Source: Leucaena leucocephala (taxonomy: Eukaryota > Streptophyta > Magnoliopsida > Fabales > Fabaceae). Taken from it: DNA of 64,000 nt. A program made the translations under genes and the position numbers. This document shows, one piece after another, positions 37,773 through 52,700 of this stretch (position 1 is its first letter; each line of letters starts with the position of its first letter). Below the pieces are notes generated by a model that saw nothing but the letters and a program-made list of their open reading frames with translations, did not search any database and had not been told where the DNA came from. The stretch spans positions 12,480,001 through 12,544,000 of the forward strand of contig CM073566.1 of the NCBI GenBank assembly GCA_037074615.1, in the 5' to 3' direction.

Positions 37773-39266
37773 GTGGCTTTTCATTCAATTATGGTAGAGT
37801 GTAAAAGGTTCGCCACATCTAACCTAAACAAGGTGAGAACACTTGATCCCCTTTACATCACCCTTACGGATGAAATTCCCCACAAAATGGGCACCATACG
37901 ATCCCCACTAGAAGTACACTTGGTTAGTGAGTTTACACTCCCTTCTGCAACAGAGTTAAAGGTCGTGATTACCAGCGAGAAAGACTGGATTAATCATTTA
38001 GCAACCCATCCGCAGATAAATTTCATAACACAAGTGGCCATTACAGGATCCTTCGTAAACCGACAAACGTGTGGTGAGTTTTCATTCAATTATGGTACAG
38101 TCTAAACGATTCGCCACGTTTAACTTAACAAGTTGGGAACACTTGATCCCCTTTACGTCACCCTTACGGATGAATTTCACAACAAAAAGGGCACCATACA
38201 ATTCCCCCTACAAGCTCACCTGGGTAGTGAGTTTACGCTCCATCCCGTAACAGAGTGAAAGGTCGTGATTCTTAGCCAGGACCACTATATGGATCTTTTA
38301 GTAACCCATATGGATAAATTTCCCGAGATAAGTGGGCATTACAGAATCCTTATTAAAAGTACAGACGTGTGGTGAGTTTTCATTCAATTACGGTGGAGTG
38401 TAGACGGTTCGCCACATATAACTTAAACAAGCTAGGAACACCCGATCCCCTTTACGTCACCCATACGGATGAATTTCACAACAACGTGGGCATTTTCCAA
38501 TTCCCACTCAAAGTTAACTTGGGTGGTGAGCTTACACTCCATTCTGGAATAGAGCGAGAGTTCATGATTATTAGCGCGAGCCACTGGATCAATCATTGAG
38601 CAACCATATAGATAAATTCCACAACGCAAGTAGACATTGCAGTATCCATAGTGAAAGTACAAATGCGTCGTGAGTTTTTGTTCAATTTTGGAACAGTGTA
38701 AATAGCCCGCCACATTTACCTCAAACAAGTTTAGAACCCTTGGTCCCCTTCACGTCGCCTATACAGATGACTTTCGCAGCAAAATAGGAATTTTACACTT
38801 CCCACTGAGGGTTGACTTGGGTGGTGGGTTGACCCTCCGTTCTGGAAAAGAGGGAAAGTCCGTGATTATTAGCGAGAACCGCTAGATCAATCACTTAGTA
38901 GCCACTATAGATACATTTCGCAACATAAGTGGACATGACAGAATCCTTAGCGAAACTACACATGTGAGGTGTGCTTTAGACGATTCTGGAACAATGCAAA
39001 AAGTTCCCCGCATCTACTTTAGATAAGTTAGGAGCACCTGATCCCCTTTACGTCCCCCCCACAGATGAATTTCATAACAAAACGGACACTATACCATTCC
39101 AACCGAAAGTTCACTTGGGTAGCGAGCTTACACTCTCTTCTGGATCAGAGCGGAAGCTGGTGATTATTAGCGAGAACCACTAGATCAATCATTTAGTAAC
39201 CCATACAGATAAATTTCGCAACATAGGCGGGCATTACAGAATATTTATAAAAAGTACAAATGCGGG
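37773..39266. repeat. HOR unit 26 (type B)
   Basis: Type B with ggggtggc start, ggataaattt in b, a private tggaatagag near 38545 and gtgggttgacc in d. Monomer e has ggatcagagc near 39142. Confidence 0.95.
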
Positions 39267-40760
39267 GTGGCTTTTCATTCAATTATGGTAGAGTGTAAAA
39301 GGTTCGCCACATCTAACCTAAACAAGGTGAGAACACTTGATCCCCTTTACATCACCCTTACGGATGAAATTCCCCACAAAATGGGCACCATACGATCCCC
39401 ACTAGAAGTACACTTGGTTAGTGAGTTTACACTCCCTTCTGCAACAGAGTTAAAGGTCGTGATTACCAGCGAGAAAGACTGGATTAATCATTTAGCAACC
39501 CATCCGCAGATAAATTTCATAACACAAGTGGCCATTACAGGATCCTTCGTAAACCGACAAACGTGTGGTGAGTTTTCATTCAATTATGGTACAGTCTAAA
39601 CGATTCGCCACGTTTAACTTAACAAGTTGGGAACACTTGATCCCCTTTACGTCACCCTTACGGATGAATTTCACAACAAAAAGGGCACCATACAATTCCC
39701 CCTACAAGCTCACCTGGGTAGTGAGTTTACGCTCCATCCCGTAACAGAGTGAAAGGTCGTGATTCTTAGCCAGGACCACTATATGGATCTTTTAGTAACC
39801 CATATGGATAAGTTTCCCGAGATAAGTGGGCATTACAGAATCCTTATTAAAAGTACAGACGTGTGGTGAGTTTTCATTCAATTACGGTGGAGTGTAGACG
39901 GTTCGCCACATATAACTTAAACAAGCTAGGAACACCCGATCCCCTTTACGTCACCCATACGGATGAATTTCACAACAACGTGGGCATTTTCCAATTCCCA
40001 CTCAAAGTTAACTTGGGTGGTGAGCTTACACTCCATTCTGGAACAGAGCGAGAGTTCATGATTATTAGCGCGAGCCACTGGATCAATCATTGAGCAACCA
40101 TATAGATAAATTCCACAACGCAAGTAGACATTGCAGTATCCATAGTGAAAGGACAAATGCGTCGTGAGTTTTTGTTCAATTTTGGAACAGTTTAAATAGC
40201 CCGCCACATTTACCTCAAACAAGTTTAGAACCCTTGGTCCCCTTCACGTCGCCTATACAGATGACTTTCGCAGCAAAATAGGAATTTTACACTTCCCACT
40301 GAGGGTTGACTTGGGTGGTGAGTTGACCCTCCGTTCTGGAAAAGAGGGAAAGTCCGTGATTATTAGCGAGAACCGCTAGATCAATCACTTAGTAGCCACT
40401 ATAGATACATTTCGCAACATAAGTGGACATGACAGAATCCTTAGCGAAACTACACATGTGAGGTGTGCTTTAGACGATTCTGGAACAATGCAAAAAGTTC
40501 CCCGCATCTACTTTAGATAAGTTAGGAGCACCTGATCCCCTTTACGTCCCCCCCACAGATGAATTTCATAACAAAACGGACACTATACCATTCCAACCGA
40601 AAGTTCACTTGGGTAGCGAGCTTACACTCTCTTCTGGATCAGAGCGGAAGCTGGTGATTATTAGCGAGAACCACTAGATCAATCATTTAGTAACCCATAC
40701 AGATAAATTTCGCAACATAGGCGGGCATTACAGAATATTTATAAAAAGTACAAATGCGGG
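39267..40760. repeat. HOR unit 27 (type B)
   Basis: Type B with ggggtggc start, ggataagttt, the gaaaggacaaatg and cagtttaaat form of monomer d, and ggatcagagc near 40636. Confidence 0.95.
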
Positions 40761-42254
40761 GTGGCTTTTCATTCAATTATGGTAGAGTGTAAAAGGTTCG
40801 CCACATCTAACCTAAACAAGGTGAGAACACTTGATCCCCTTTACATCACCCTTACGGATGAAATTCCCCACAAAATGGGCACCATACGATCCCCACTAGA
40901 AGTACACTTGGTTAGTGAGTTTACACTCCCTTCTGCAACAGAGTTAAAGGTCGTGATTACCAGCGAGAAAGACTGGATTAATCATTTAGCAACCCATCCG
41001 CAGATAAATTTCATAACACAAGTGGCCATTACAGGATCCTTCGTAAACCGACAAACGTGTGGTGAGTTTTCATTCAATTATGGTACAGTCTAAACGATTC
41101 GCCACGTTTAACTTAACAAGTTGGGAACACTTGATCCCCTTTACGTCACCCTTACGGATGAATTTCACAACAAAAAGGGCACCATACAATTCCCCCTACA
41201 AGCTCACCTGGGTAGTGAGTTTACGCTCCATCCCGTAACAGAGTGAAAGGTCGTGATTCTTAGCCAGGACCACTATATGGATCTTTTAGTAACCCATATG
41301 GATAAGTTTCCCGAGATAAGTGGGCATTACAGAATCCTTATTAAAAGTACAGACGTGTGGTGAGTTTTCATTCAATTACGGTGGAGTGTAGACGGTTCGC
41401 CACATATAACTTAAACAAGCTAGGAACACCCGATCCCCTTTACGTCACCCATACGGATGAATTTCACAACAACGTGGGCATTTTCCAATTCCCACTCAAA
41501 GTTAACTTGGGTGGTGAGCTTACACTCCATTCTGGAACAGAGCGAGAGTTCATGATTATTAGCGCGAGCCACTGGATCAATCATTGAGCAACCATATAGA
41601 TAAATTCCACAACGCAAGTAGACATTGCAGTATCCATAGTGAAAGGACAAATGCGTCGTGAGTTTTTGTTCAATTTTGGAACAGTTTAAATAGCCCGCCA
41701 CATTTACCTCAAACAAGTTTAGAACCCTTGGTCCCCTTCACGTCGCCTATACAGATGACTTTCGCAGCAAAATAGGAATTTTACACTTCCCACTGAGGGT
41801 TGACTTGGGTGGTGAGTTGACCCTCCGTTCTGGAAAAGAGGGAAAGTCCGTGATTATTAGCGAGAACCGCTAGATCAATCACTTAGTAGCCACTATAGAT
41901 ACATTTCGCAACATAAGTGGACATGACAGAATCCTTAGCGAAACTACACATGTGAGGTGTGCTTTAGACGATTCTAGAACAATGCAAAAAGTTCCCCGCA
42001 TCTACTTTAGATAAGTTAGGAGCACCTGATCCCCTTTACGTCCCCCCCACAGATGAATTTCATAACAAAACGGACACTATACCATTCCAACCGAAAGTTC
42101 ACTTGGGTAGCGAGCTTACACTCTCTTCTGGAACAGAGCGGAAGCTGGTGATTATTAGAGAGAACCACTAGATCAATCATTTAGTAACCCATACAGATAA
42201 ATTTCGCAACATAGGCGGGCATTACAGAATATTTATAAAAAGTACAAATACGGG
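40761..42254. repeat. HOR unit 28 (type B)
   Basis: Type B with ggataagttt, gaaaggacaaatg, tctagaac near 41972 and ttagagag near 42155, followed by aaatacgggg. From monomer b onward this marker set is the same as in units 33 and 36. Confidence 0.95.
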
Positions 42255-43747
42255 GTGACTTTTCATTCAATTATGGTAGAGTGTAAAAGGTTCGCCACAT
42301 CTAACCTAAACAAGGTGAGAACACTTGATCCCCTTTACATCACCCTTACGGATGAAATTCCCCACAAAATGGGCACCATACGATCCCCACTAGAAGTACA
42401 CTTGGTTAGTGAGTTTACACTCCCTTCTGCAACAGAGTTAAAGGTCGTGATTACCAGCGAGAAAGACTGGATTAATCATTTAGCAACCCATCCGCAGATA
42501 AATTTCATAACACAAGTGGCCATTACAGGATCCTTCGTAAACCGACAAACGTGTGGTGAGTTTTCATTCAATTATGGTACAGTCTAAACAATTCGCCACG
42601 TTTAACTTAACAAGTTGGGAACACTTGATCCCCTTTACGTCACCCTTACGGATGAATTTCACAACAAAAAGGGCACCATACAATTCCCCCTACAAGCTCA
42701 CCTGGGTAGTGAGTTTACGCTCCATCCCGTAACAGAGTGAAAGGTCGTGATTCTTAGCCAGGACCACTATATGGATCTTTTAGTAACCCATATGGATAAA
42801 TTTCCCGAGATAAGTGGGCATTACAGAATCCTTATTAAAAGTACAGACGTGTGGTGAGTTTTCATTCAATTACGGTGGAGTGTAGACGGTTCGCCACATA
42901 TAACTTAAACAAGCTAGGAACACCCGATCCCCTTTACGTCACCCATACGGATGAATTTCACAATAACGTGGCATTTTCCAATTCCCACTCAAAGTTAACT
43001 TGGGTGGTGAGCTTACACTCCATTCTGGAACAGAGCGAGAGTTCATGATTATTAGCGCGAGCCACTGGATCAATCATTGAGCAACCATATAGATAAATTC
43101 CACAACGCAAGTAGACATTGCAGTATCCATAGTGAAAGGACAAATGCGTCGTGAGTTTTTGTTCAATTTTGGAACAGTTTAAATAGCCCGCCACATTTAC
43201 CTCAAACAAGTTTAGAACCCTTGGTCCCCTTCACGTCGCCTATACAGATGACTTTCGCAGCAAAATAGGAATTTTACACTTCCCACTGAGGGTTGACTTG
43301 GGTGGTGAGTTGACCCTCCGTTCTGGAAAAGAGGGAAAGTCCGTGATTATTAGCGAGAACCGCTAGATCAATCACTTAGTAGCCACTATAGATACATTTC
43401 GCAACATAAGTGGACATGACAGAATCCTTAGCGAAACTACACATGTGAGGTGTGCTTTAGACGATTCTAGAACAATGCAAAAAGTTCCCCGCATCTACTT
43501 TAGATAAGTTAGGAGCACCTGATCCCCTTTACGTCCCCCCCACAGATGAATTTCATAACAAAACGGACACTATACCATTCCAACCGAAAGTTCACTTGGG
43601 TAGCGAGCTTACACTCTCTTCTGGAACAGAGCGGAAGCTGGTGATTATTAGAGAGAACCACTAGATCAATCATTTAGTAACCCATACAGATAAATTTCGC
43701 AACATAGGCGGGCATTACAAAATATTTATAAAAAGTACAAATGCGGG
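42255..43747. repeat. HOR unit 29 (type B, 1,493 bp)
   Basis: Type B starting after aaatacgggg. Private aaacaattcgcc near 42587. Monomer c reads acaataacgt near 42960, shared with units 32 and 35, but here with one g deleted (gtggcatt). Monomer e has tctagaac and ttagagag. Confidence 0.95.
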
Positions 43748-45241
43748 GTGACTTTTCATTCAATTATGGTAGAGTGTAAAAGGTTCGCCACATCTAACCT
43801 AAACAAGGTGAGAACACTTGATCCCCTTTACATCACCCTTACGGATGAAATTCCCCACAAAATGGGCACCATACGATCCCCACTAGAAGTACACTTGGTT
43901 AGTGAGTTTACACTCCCTTCTGCAACAGAGTTAAAGGTCGTGATTACCAGCGAGAAAGACTGGATTAATCATTTAGCAACCCATCCGCAGATAAATTTCA
44001 TAACACAAGTGGCCATTACAGGATCCTTCGTAAACCGACAAACGTGTGGTGAGTTTTCATTCAATTATGGTACAGTCTAAACGATTCGCCACGTTTAACT
44101 TAACAAGTTGGGAACACTTGATCCCCTTTACGTCACCCTTACGGATGAATTTCACAACAAAAAGGGCACCATACAATTCCCCCTACAAGCTCACCTGGGT
44201 AGTGAGTTTACGCTCCATCCCGTAACAGAGTGAAAGGTCGTGATTCTTAGCCAGGACCACTATATGGATCTTTTAGTAACCCATATGGATAAGTTTCCCG
44301 AGATAAGTGGGCATTATAGAATCCTTATTAAAAGTACAGACGTGTGGTGAGTTTTCATTCAATTACGGTGGAGTGTAGACGGTTCGCCACATATAACTTA
44401 AACAAGCTAGGAACACCCGATCCCCTTTACGTCACCCATACGGATGAATTTCACAACAACGTGGGCATTTTCCAATTCCCACTCAAAGTTAACTTGGGTG
44501 GTGAGCTTACACTCCATTCTGGAACAGAGCGAGAGTTCATGATTATTAGCGCGAGCCACTGGATCAATCATTGAGCAACCATATAGATAAATTCCACAAC
44601 GCAAGTAGACATTGCAGTATCCATAGTGAAAGTACAAATGCGTCGTGAGTTTTTGTTCAATTTTGGAACAGTGTAAATAGCCCGCCACATTTACCTCAAA
44701 CAAGTTTAGAACCCTTGGTCCCCTTCACGTCGCCTATACAGATGACTTTCGCAGCAAAATAGGAATTTTACACTTCCCACTGAGGGTTGACTTGGGTGGT
44801 GGGTTGACCCTCCGTTCTGGAAAAGAGGGAAAGTCCGTGATTATTAGCGAGAACCGCTAGATCAATCACTTAGTAGCCACTATAGATACATTTCGCAACA
44901 TAAGTGGACATGACAGAATCCTTAGCGAAACTACACATGTGAGGTGTGCTTTAGACGATTCTGGAACAATGCAAAAAGTTCCCCGCATCTACTTTAGACA
45001 AGTTAGGAGCACCTGATCCCCTTTACGTCCCCCCCACAGATGAATTTCATAACAAAACGGACACTATACCATTCCAACCGAAAGTTCACTTGGGTAGCGA
45101 GCTTACACTCTCTTCTGGAACAGAGCGGAAGCTGGTGATTATTAGCGAGAACCACTAGATCAATCATTTAGTAACCCATACAGATAAATTTCGTAACATA
45201 GGCGGGCATTACAGAATATTTATAAAAAGTACAAATGCGGG
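43748..45241. repeat. HOR unit 30 (type B)
   Basis: Type B with gtgggttgacc in d near 44800 and tagacaag near 44996, a pair shared with unit 37. Private cattatagaatcc near 44314 and ttcgtaacat near 45191; attacaaaat just upstream of the unit near 43725 is also unique. Confidence 0.95.
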
Positions 45242-48200
45242 GTGACTTTTCATTCAATTATGGTAGAGTGTAAAAGGTTCGCCACATCTAACCTAAACAA
45301 GGTGAGAACACTTGATCCCCTTTACATCACCCTTACGGATGAAATTCCCCACAAAATGGGCACCATACGATCCCCACTAGAAGTACACTTGGTTAGTGAG
45401 TTTACACTCCCTTCTGCAACAGAGTTAAAGGTCGTGATTACCAGCGAGAAAGACTGGATTAATCATTTAGCAACCCATCCGCAGATAAATTTCATAACAC
45501 AAGTGGCCATTACAGGATCCTTCGTAAACCGACAAACGTGTGGTGAGTTTTCATTCAATTATGGTACAGTCTAAACGATTCGCCACGTTTAACTTAACAA
45601 GTTGGGAACACTTGATCCCCTTTACGTCACCCTTACGGATGAATTTCACAACAAAAAGGGCACCATACAATTCCCCCTACAAGCTCACCTGGGTAGTGAG
45701 TTTACGCTCCATCCCGTAACAGAGTGAAAGGTCGTGATTCTTAGCCAGGACCACTATATGGATCTTTTAGTAACCCATATGGATAAGTTTCCCGAGATAA
45801 GTGGGCATTACAGAATCCTTATTAAAAGTACAGACGTGTGGTGAGTTTTCATTCAATTACGGTGGAGTGTAGACGGTTCGCCACATATAACTTAAACAAG
45901 CTAGGAACACCCGATCCCCTTTACGTCACCCATACGGATGAATTTCACAACAACGTGGGCATTTTCCAATTCCCACTCAAAGTTAACTTGGGTGGTGAGC
46001 TTACACTCCATTCTGGAACAGAGCGAGAGTTCATGATTATTAGCGCGAGCCACTGGATCAATCATTGAGCAACCATATAGATAAATTCCACAACGCAAGT
46101 AGACATTGCAGTATCCATAGTGAAAGTACAAATGCGTCGTGAGTTTTTGTTCAATTTTGGAACAGTGTAAATAGCCCGCCACATTTACCTCAAACAAGTT
46201 TAGAACCCTTGGTCCCCTTCACGTCGCCTATACAGATGACTTTCGCAGCAAAATAGGAATTTTACACTTCCCACTGAGGGTTGACTTGGGTGGTGAGTTG
46301 ACCCTCCGTTCTGGAAAAGAGGGAAAGTCCGTGATTATTAGCGAGAACCGCTAGATCAATCACTTAGTAGCCACTATAGATACATTTCGCAACATAAGTG
46401 GACATGACAGAATCCTTAGCGAAACTACACATGTGAGGTGTGCTTTAGACGATTCTGGAACAATGCAAAAAGTTCCCCGCATCTACTTTAGATAAGTTAG
46501 GAGCACCTGATCCCCTTTACGTCCCCCCCACAGATGAATTTCATAACAAAACGGACACTATACCATTCCAACCGAAAGTTCACTTGGGTAGCGAGCTTAC
46601 ACTCTCTTCTGGATCAGAGCGGAAGCTGGTGATTATTAGCGAGAACCACTAGATCAATCATTTAGTAACCCATACAGATAAATTTCGCAACATAGGCGGG
46701 CATTACAGAATATTTATAAAAAGTACAAATGCGGGGTGACTTTTCATTCAATTATGGTAGAGTGTAAAAGGTTCGCCACATCTAACCTAAACAAGGTGAG
46801 AACACTTGATCCCCTTTACATCACCCTTACGGATGAAATTCCCCACAAAATGGGCACCATACGATCCCCACTAGAAGTACACTTGGTTAGTGAGTTTACA
46901 CTCCCTTCTGCAACAGAGTTAAAGGTCGTGATTACCAGCGAGAAAGACTGGATTAATCATTTAGCAACCCATCCGCAGATAAATTTCATAACACAAGTGG
47001 CCATTACAGGATCCTTCGTAAACCGACAAACGTGTGGTGAGTTTTCATTCAATTATGGTACAGTCTAAACGATTCGCCACGTTTAACTTAACAAGTTGGG
47101 AACACTTGATCCCCTTTACGTCACCCTTACGGATGAATTTCACAACAAAAAGGGCACCATACAATTCCCCCTACAAGCTCACCTGGGTAGTGAGTTTACG
47201 CTCCATCCCGTAACAGAGTGAAAGGTCGTGATTCTTAGCCAGGACCACTATATGGATCTTTTAGTAACCCATATGGATAAATTTCCCGAGATAAGTGGGC
47301 ATTACAGAATCCTTATTAAAAGTACAGACGTGTGGTGAGTTTTCATTCAATTACGGTGGAGTGTAGACGGTTCGCCACATATAACTTAAACAAGCTAGGA
47401 ACACCCGATCCCCTTTACGTCACCCATACGGATGAATTTCACAATAACGTGGGCATTTTCCAATTCCCACTCAAAGTTAACTTGGGTGGTGAGCTTACAC
47501 TCCATTCTGGAACAGAGCGAGAGTTCATGATTATTAGCGCGAGCCACTGGATCAATCATTGAGCAACCATATAGATAAATTCCACAACGCAAGTAGACAT
47601 TGCAGTATCCATAGTGAAAGGACAAATGCGTCGTGAGTTTTTGTTCAATTTTGGAACAGTTTAAATAGCCCGCCACATTTACCTCAAACAAGTTTAGAAC
47701 CCTTGGTCCCCTTCACGTCGCCTATACAGATGACTTTCGCAGCAAAATAGGAATTTTACACTTCCCACTGAGGGTTGACTTGGGTGGTGAGTTGACCCTC
47801 CGTTCTGGAAAAGAGGGAAAGTCCGTGATTATTAGCGAGAACCGCTAGATCAATCACTTAGTAGCCACTATAGATACATTTCGCAACATAAGTGGACATG
47901 ACAGAATCCTTAGCGAAACTACACATGTGAGGTGTGCTTTAGACGATTCTGGAACAATGCAAAAAGTTCCCCGCATCTACTTTAGATAAGTTAGGAGCAC
48001 CTGATCCCCTTTACGTCCCCCCCACAGATGAATTTCATAACAAAACGGACACTATACCATTCCAACCGAAAGTTCACTTGGGTAGCGAGCTTACACTCTC
48101 TTCTGGAACAGAGCGGAAGCTGGTGATTATTAGAGAGAACCACTAGATCAATCATTTAGTAACCCATACAGATAAATTTCGCAACATAGGCGGGCATTAC

Positions 48201-49723
48201 AGAATATTTATAAAAAGTACAAATGCGGGGTGACTTTTCATTCAATTATGGTAGAGTGTAAAAGGTTCGCCACATCTAACCTAAACAAGGTGAGAACACT
48301 TGATCCCCTTTACATCACCCTTACGGATGAAATTCCCCACAAAATGGGCACCATACGATCCCCACTAGAAGTACACTTGGTTAGTGAGTTTACACTCCCT
48401 TCTGCAACAGAGTTAAAGGTCGTGATTACCAGCGAGAAAGACTGGATTAATCATTTAGCAACCCATCCGCAGATAAATTTCATAACACAAGTGGCCATTA
48501 CAGGATCCTTCGTAAACCGACAAACGTGTGGTGAGTTTTCATTCAATTATGGTACAGTCTAAACGATTCGCCACGTTTAACTTAACAAGTTGGGAACACT
48601 TGATCCCCTTTACGTCACCCTTACGGATGAATTTCACAACAAAAAGGGCACCATACAATTCCCCCTACAAGCTCACCTGGGTAGTGAGTTTACGCTCCAT
48701 CCCGTAACAGAGTGAAAGGTCGTGATTCTTAGCCAGGACCACTATATGGATCTTTTAGTAACCCATATGGATAAGTTTCCCGAGATAAGTGGGCATTACA
48801 GAATCCTTATTAAAAGTACAGACGTGTGGTGAGTTTTCATTCAATTACGGTGGAGTGTAGACGGTTCGCCACATATAACTTAAACAAGCTAGGAACACCC
48901 GATCCCCTTTACGTCACCCATACGGATGAATTTCACAACAACGTGGGCATTTTCCAATTCCCACTCAAAGTTAACTTGGGTGGTGAGCTTACACTCCATT
49001 CTGGAACAGAGCGAGAGTTCATGATTATTAGCGCGAGCCACTGGATCAATCATTGAGCAACCATATAGATAAATTCCACAACGCAAGTAGACATTGCAGT
49101 ATCCATAGTGAAAGGACAAATGCGTCGTGAGTTTTTGTTCAATTTTGGAACAGTTTAAATAGCCCGCCACATTTACCTCAAACAAGTTTAGAACCCTTGG
49201 TCCCCTTCACGTCGCCTATACAGATGACTTTCGCAGCAAAATAGGAATTTTACACTTCCCACTGAGGGTTGACTTGGGTGGTGAGTTGACCCTCCGTTCT
49301 GGAAAAGAGGGAAAGTCCGTGATTATTAGCGAGAACCGCTAGATCAATCACTTAGTAGCCACTATAGATACATTTCGCAACATAAGTGGACATGACAGAA
49401 TCCTTAGCGAAACTACACATGTGAGGTGTGCTTTAGACGATTCTAGAACAATGCAAAAAGTTCCCCGCATCTACTTTAGATAAGTTAGGAGCACCTGATC
49501 CCCTTTACGTCCCCCCCACAGATGAATTTCATAACAAAACGGACACTATACCATTCCAACCGAAAGTTCACTTGGGTAGCGAGCTTACACTCTCTTCTGG
49601 AACAGAGCGGAAGCTGGTGATTATTAGAGAGAACCACTAGATCAATCATTTAGTAACCCATACAGATAAATTTCGCAACATAGGCGGGCATTACAGAATA
49701 TTTATAAAAAGTACAAATACGGG
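45242..49723. repeat. Three-unit super-repeat, copy 1 (units 31-33)
   Basis: Units 31 (45242-46735), 32 (46736-48229) and 33 (48230-49723). Marker states in order: unit 31 has ggataagttt, gaaagtacaaatg, ggatcagagc, ttagcgag; unit 32 has ggataaattt, acaataacgt, gaaaggacaaatg, ggaacagagc, ttagagag; unit 33 has ggataagttt, acaacaacgt, gaaaggacaaatg, tctagaac, ttagagag. The same series follows in units 34-36 exactly 4,482 bp later. Confidence 0.9.
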
Positions 49724-52700
49724 GTGACTTTTCATTCAATTATGGTAGAGTGTAAAAGGTTCGCCACATCTAACCTAAACAAGGTGAGAACACTTGATCC
49801 CCTTTACATCACCCTTACGGATGAAATTCCCCACAAAATGGGCACCATACGATCCCCACTAGAAGTACACTTGGTTAGTGAGTTTACACTCCCTTCTGCA
49901 ACAGAGTTAAAGGTCGTGATTACCAGCGAGAAAGACTGGATTAATCATTTAGCAACCCATCCGCAGATAAATTTCATAACACAAGTGGCCATTACAGGAT
50001 CCTTCGTAAACCGACAAACGTGTGGTGAGTTTTCATTCAATTATGGTACAGTCTAAACGATTCGCCACGTTTAACTTAACAAGTTGGGAACACTTGATCC
50101 CCTTTACGTCACCCTTACGGATGAATTTCACAACAAAAAGGGCACCATACAATTCCCCCTACAAGCTCACCTGGGTAGTGAGTTTACGCTCCATCCCGTA
50201 ACAGAGTGAAAGGTCGTGATTCTTAGCCAGGACCACTATATGGATCTTTTAGTAACCCATATGGATAAGTTTCCCGAGATAAGTGGGCATTACAGAATCC
50301 TTATTAAAAGTACAGACGTGTGGTGAGTTTTCATTCAATTACGGTGGAGTGTAGACGGTTCGCCACATATAACTTAAACAAGCTAGGAACACCCGATCCC
50401 CTTTACGTCACCCATACGGATGAATTTCACAACAACGTGGGCATTTTCCAATTCCCACTCAAAGTTAACTTGGGTGGTGAGCTTACACTCCATTCTGGAA
50501 CAGAGCGAGAGTTCATGATTATTAGCGCGAGCCACTGGATCAATCATTGAGCAACCATATAGATAAATTCCACAACGCAAGTAGACATTGCAGTATCCAT
50601 AGTGAAAGTACAAATGCGTCGTGAGTTTTTGTTCAATTTTGGAACAGTGTAAATAGCCCGCCACATTTACCTCAAACAAGTTTAGAACCCTTGGTCCCCT
50701 TCACGTCGCCTATACAGATGACTTTCGCAGCAAAATAGGAATTTTACACTTCCCACTGAGGGTTGACTTGGGTGGTGAGTTGACCCTCCGTTCTGGAAAA
50801 GAGGGAAAGTCCGTGATTATTAGCGAGAACCGCTAGATCAATCACTTAGTAGCCACTATAGATACATTTCGCAACATAAGTGGACATGACAGAATCCTTA
50901 GCGAAACTACACATGTGAGGTGTGCTTTAGACGATTCTGGAACAATGCAAAAAGTTCCCCGCATCTACTTTAGATAAGTTAGGAGCACCTGATCCCCTTT
51001 ACGTCCCCCCCACAGATGAATTTCATAACAAAACGGACACTATACCATTCCAACCGAAAGTTCACTTGGGTAGCGAGCTTACACTCTCTTCTGGATCAGA
51101 GCGGAAGCTGGTGATTATTAGCGAGAACCACTAGATCAATCATTTAGTAACCCATACAGATAAATTTCGCAACATAGGCGGGCATTACAGAATATTTATA
51201 AAAAGTACAAATGCGGGGTGACTTTTCATTCAATTATGGTAGAGTGTAAAAGGTTCGCCACATCTAACCTAAACAAGGTGAGAACACTTGATCCCCTTTA
51301 CATCACCCTTACGGATGAAATTCCCCACAAAATGGGCACCATACGATCCCCACTAGAAGTACACTTGGTTAGTGAGTTTACACTCCCTTCTGCAACAGAG
51401 TTAAAGGTCGTGATTACCAGCGAGAAAGACTGGATTAATCATTTAGCAACCCATCCGCAGATAAATTTCATAACACAAGTGGCCATTACAGGATCCTTCG
51501 TAAACCGACAAACGTGTGGTGAGTTTTCATTCAATTATGGTACAGTCTAAACGATTCGCCACGTTTAACTTAACAAGTTGGGAACACTTGATCCCCTTTA
51601 CGTCACCCTTACGGATGAATTTCACAACAAAAAGGGCACCATACAATTCCCCCTACAAGCTCACCTGGGTAGTGAGTTTACGCTCCATCCCGTAACAGAG
51701 TGAAAGGTCGTGATTCTTAGCCAGGACCACTATATGGATCTTTTAGTAACCCATATGGATAAATTTCCCGAGATAAGTGGGCATTACAGAATCCTTATTA
51801 AAAGTACAGACGTGTGGTGAGTTTTCATTCAATTACGGTGGAGTGTAGACGGTTCGCCACATATAACTTAAACAAGCTAGGAACACCCGATCCCCTTTAC
51901 GTCACCCATACGGATGAATTTCACAATAACGTGGGCATTTTCCAATTCCCACTCAAAGTTAACTTGGGTGGTGAGCTTACACTCCATTCTGGAACAGAGC
52001 GAGAGTTCATGATTATTAGCGCGAGCCACTGGATCAATCATTGAGCAACCATATAGATAAATTCCACAACGCAAGTAGACATTGCAGTATCCATAGTGAA
52101 AGGACAAATGCGTCGTGAGTTTTTGTTCAATTTTGGAACAGTTTAAATAGCCCGCCACATTTACCTCAAACAAGTTTAGAACCCTTGGTCCCCTTCACGT
52201 CGCCTATACAGATGACTTTCGCAGCAAAATAGGAATTTTACACTTCCCACTGAGGGTTGACTTGGGTGGTGAGTTGACCCTCCGTTCTGGAAAAGAGGGA
52301 AAGTCCGTGATTATTAGCGAGAACCGCTAGATCAATCACTTAGTAGCCACTATAGATACATTTCGCAACATAAGTGGACATGACAGAATCCTTAGCGAAA
52401 CTACACATGTGAGGTGTGCTTTAGACGATTCTGGAACAATGCAAAAAGTTCCCCGCATCTACTTTAGATAAGTTAGGAGCACCTGATCCCCTTTACGTCC
52501 CCCCCACAGATGAATTTCATAACAAAACGGACACTATACCATTCCAACCGAAAGTTCACTTGGGTAGCGAGCTTACACTCTCTTCTGGAACAGAGCGGAA
52601 GCTGGTGATTATTAGAGAGAACCACTAGATCAATCATTTAGTAACCCATACAGATAAATTTCGCAACATAGGCGGGCATTACAGAATATTTATAAAAAGT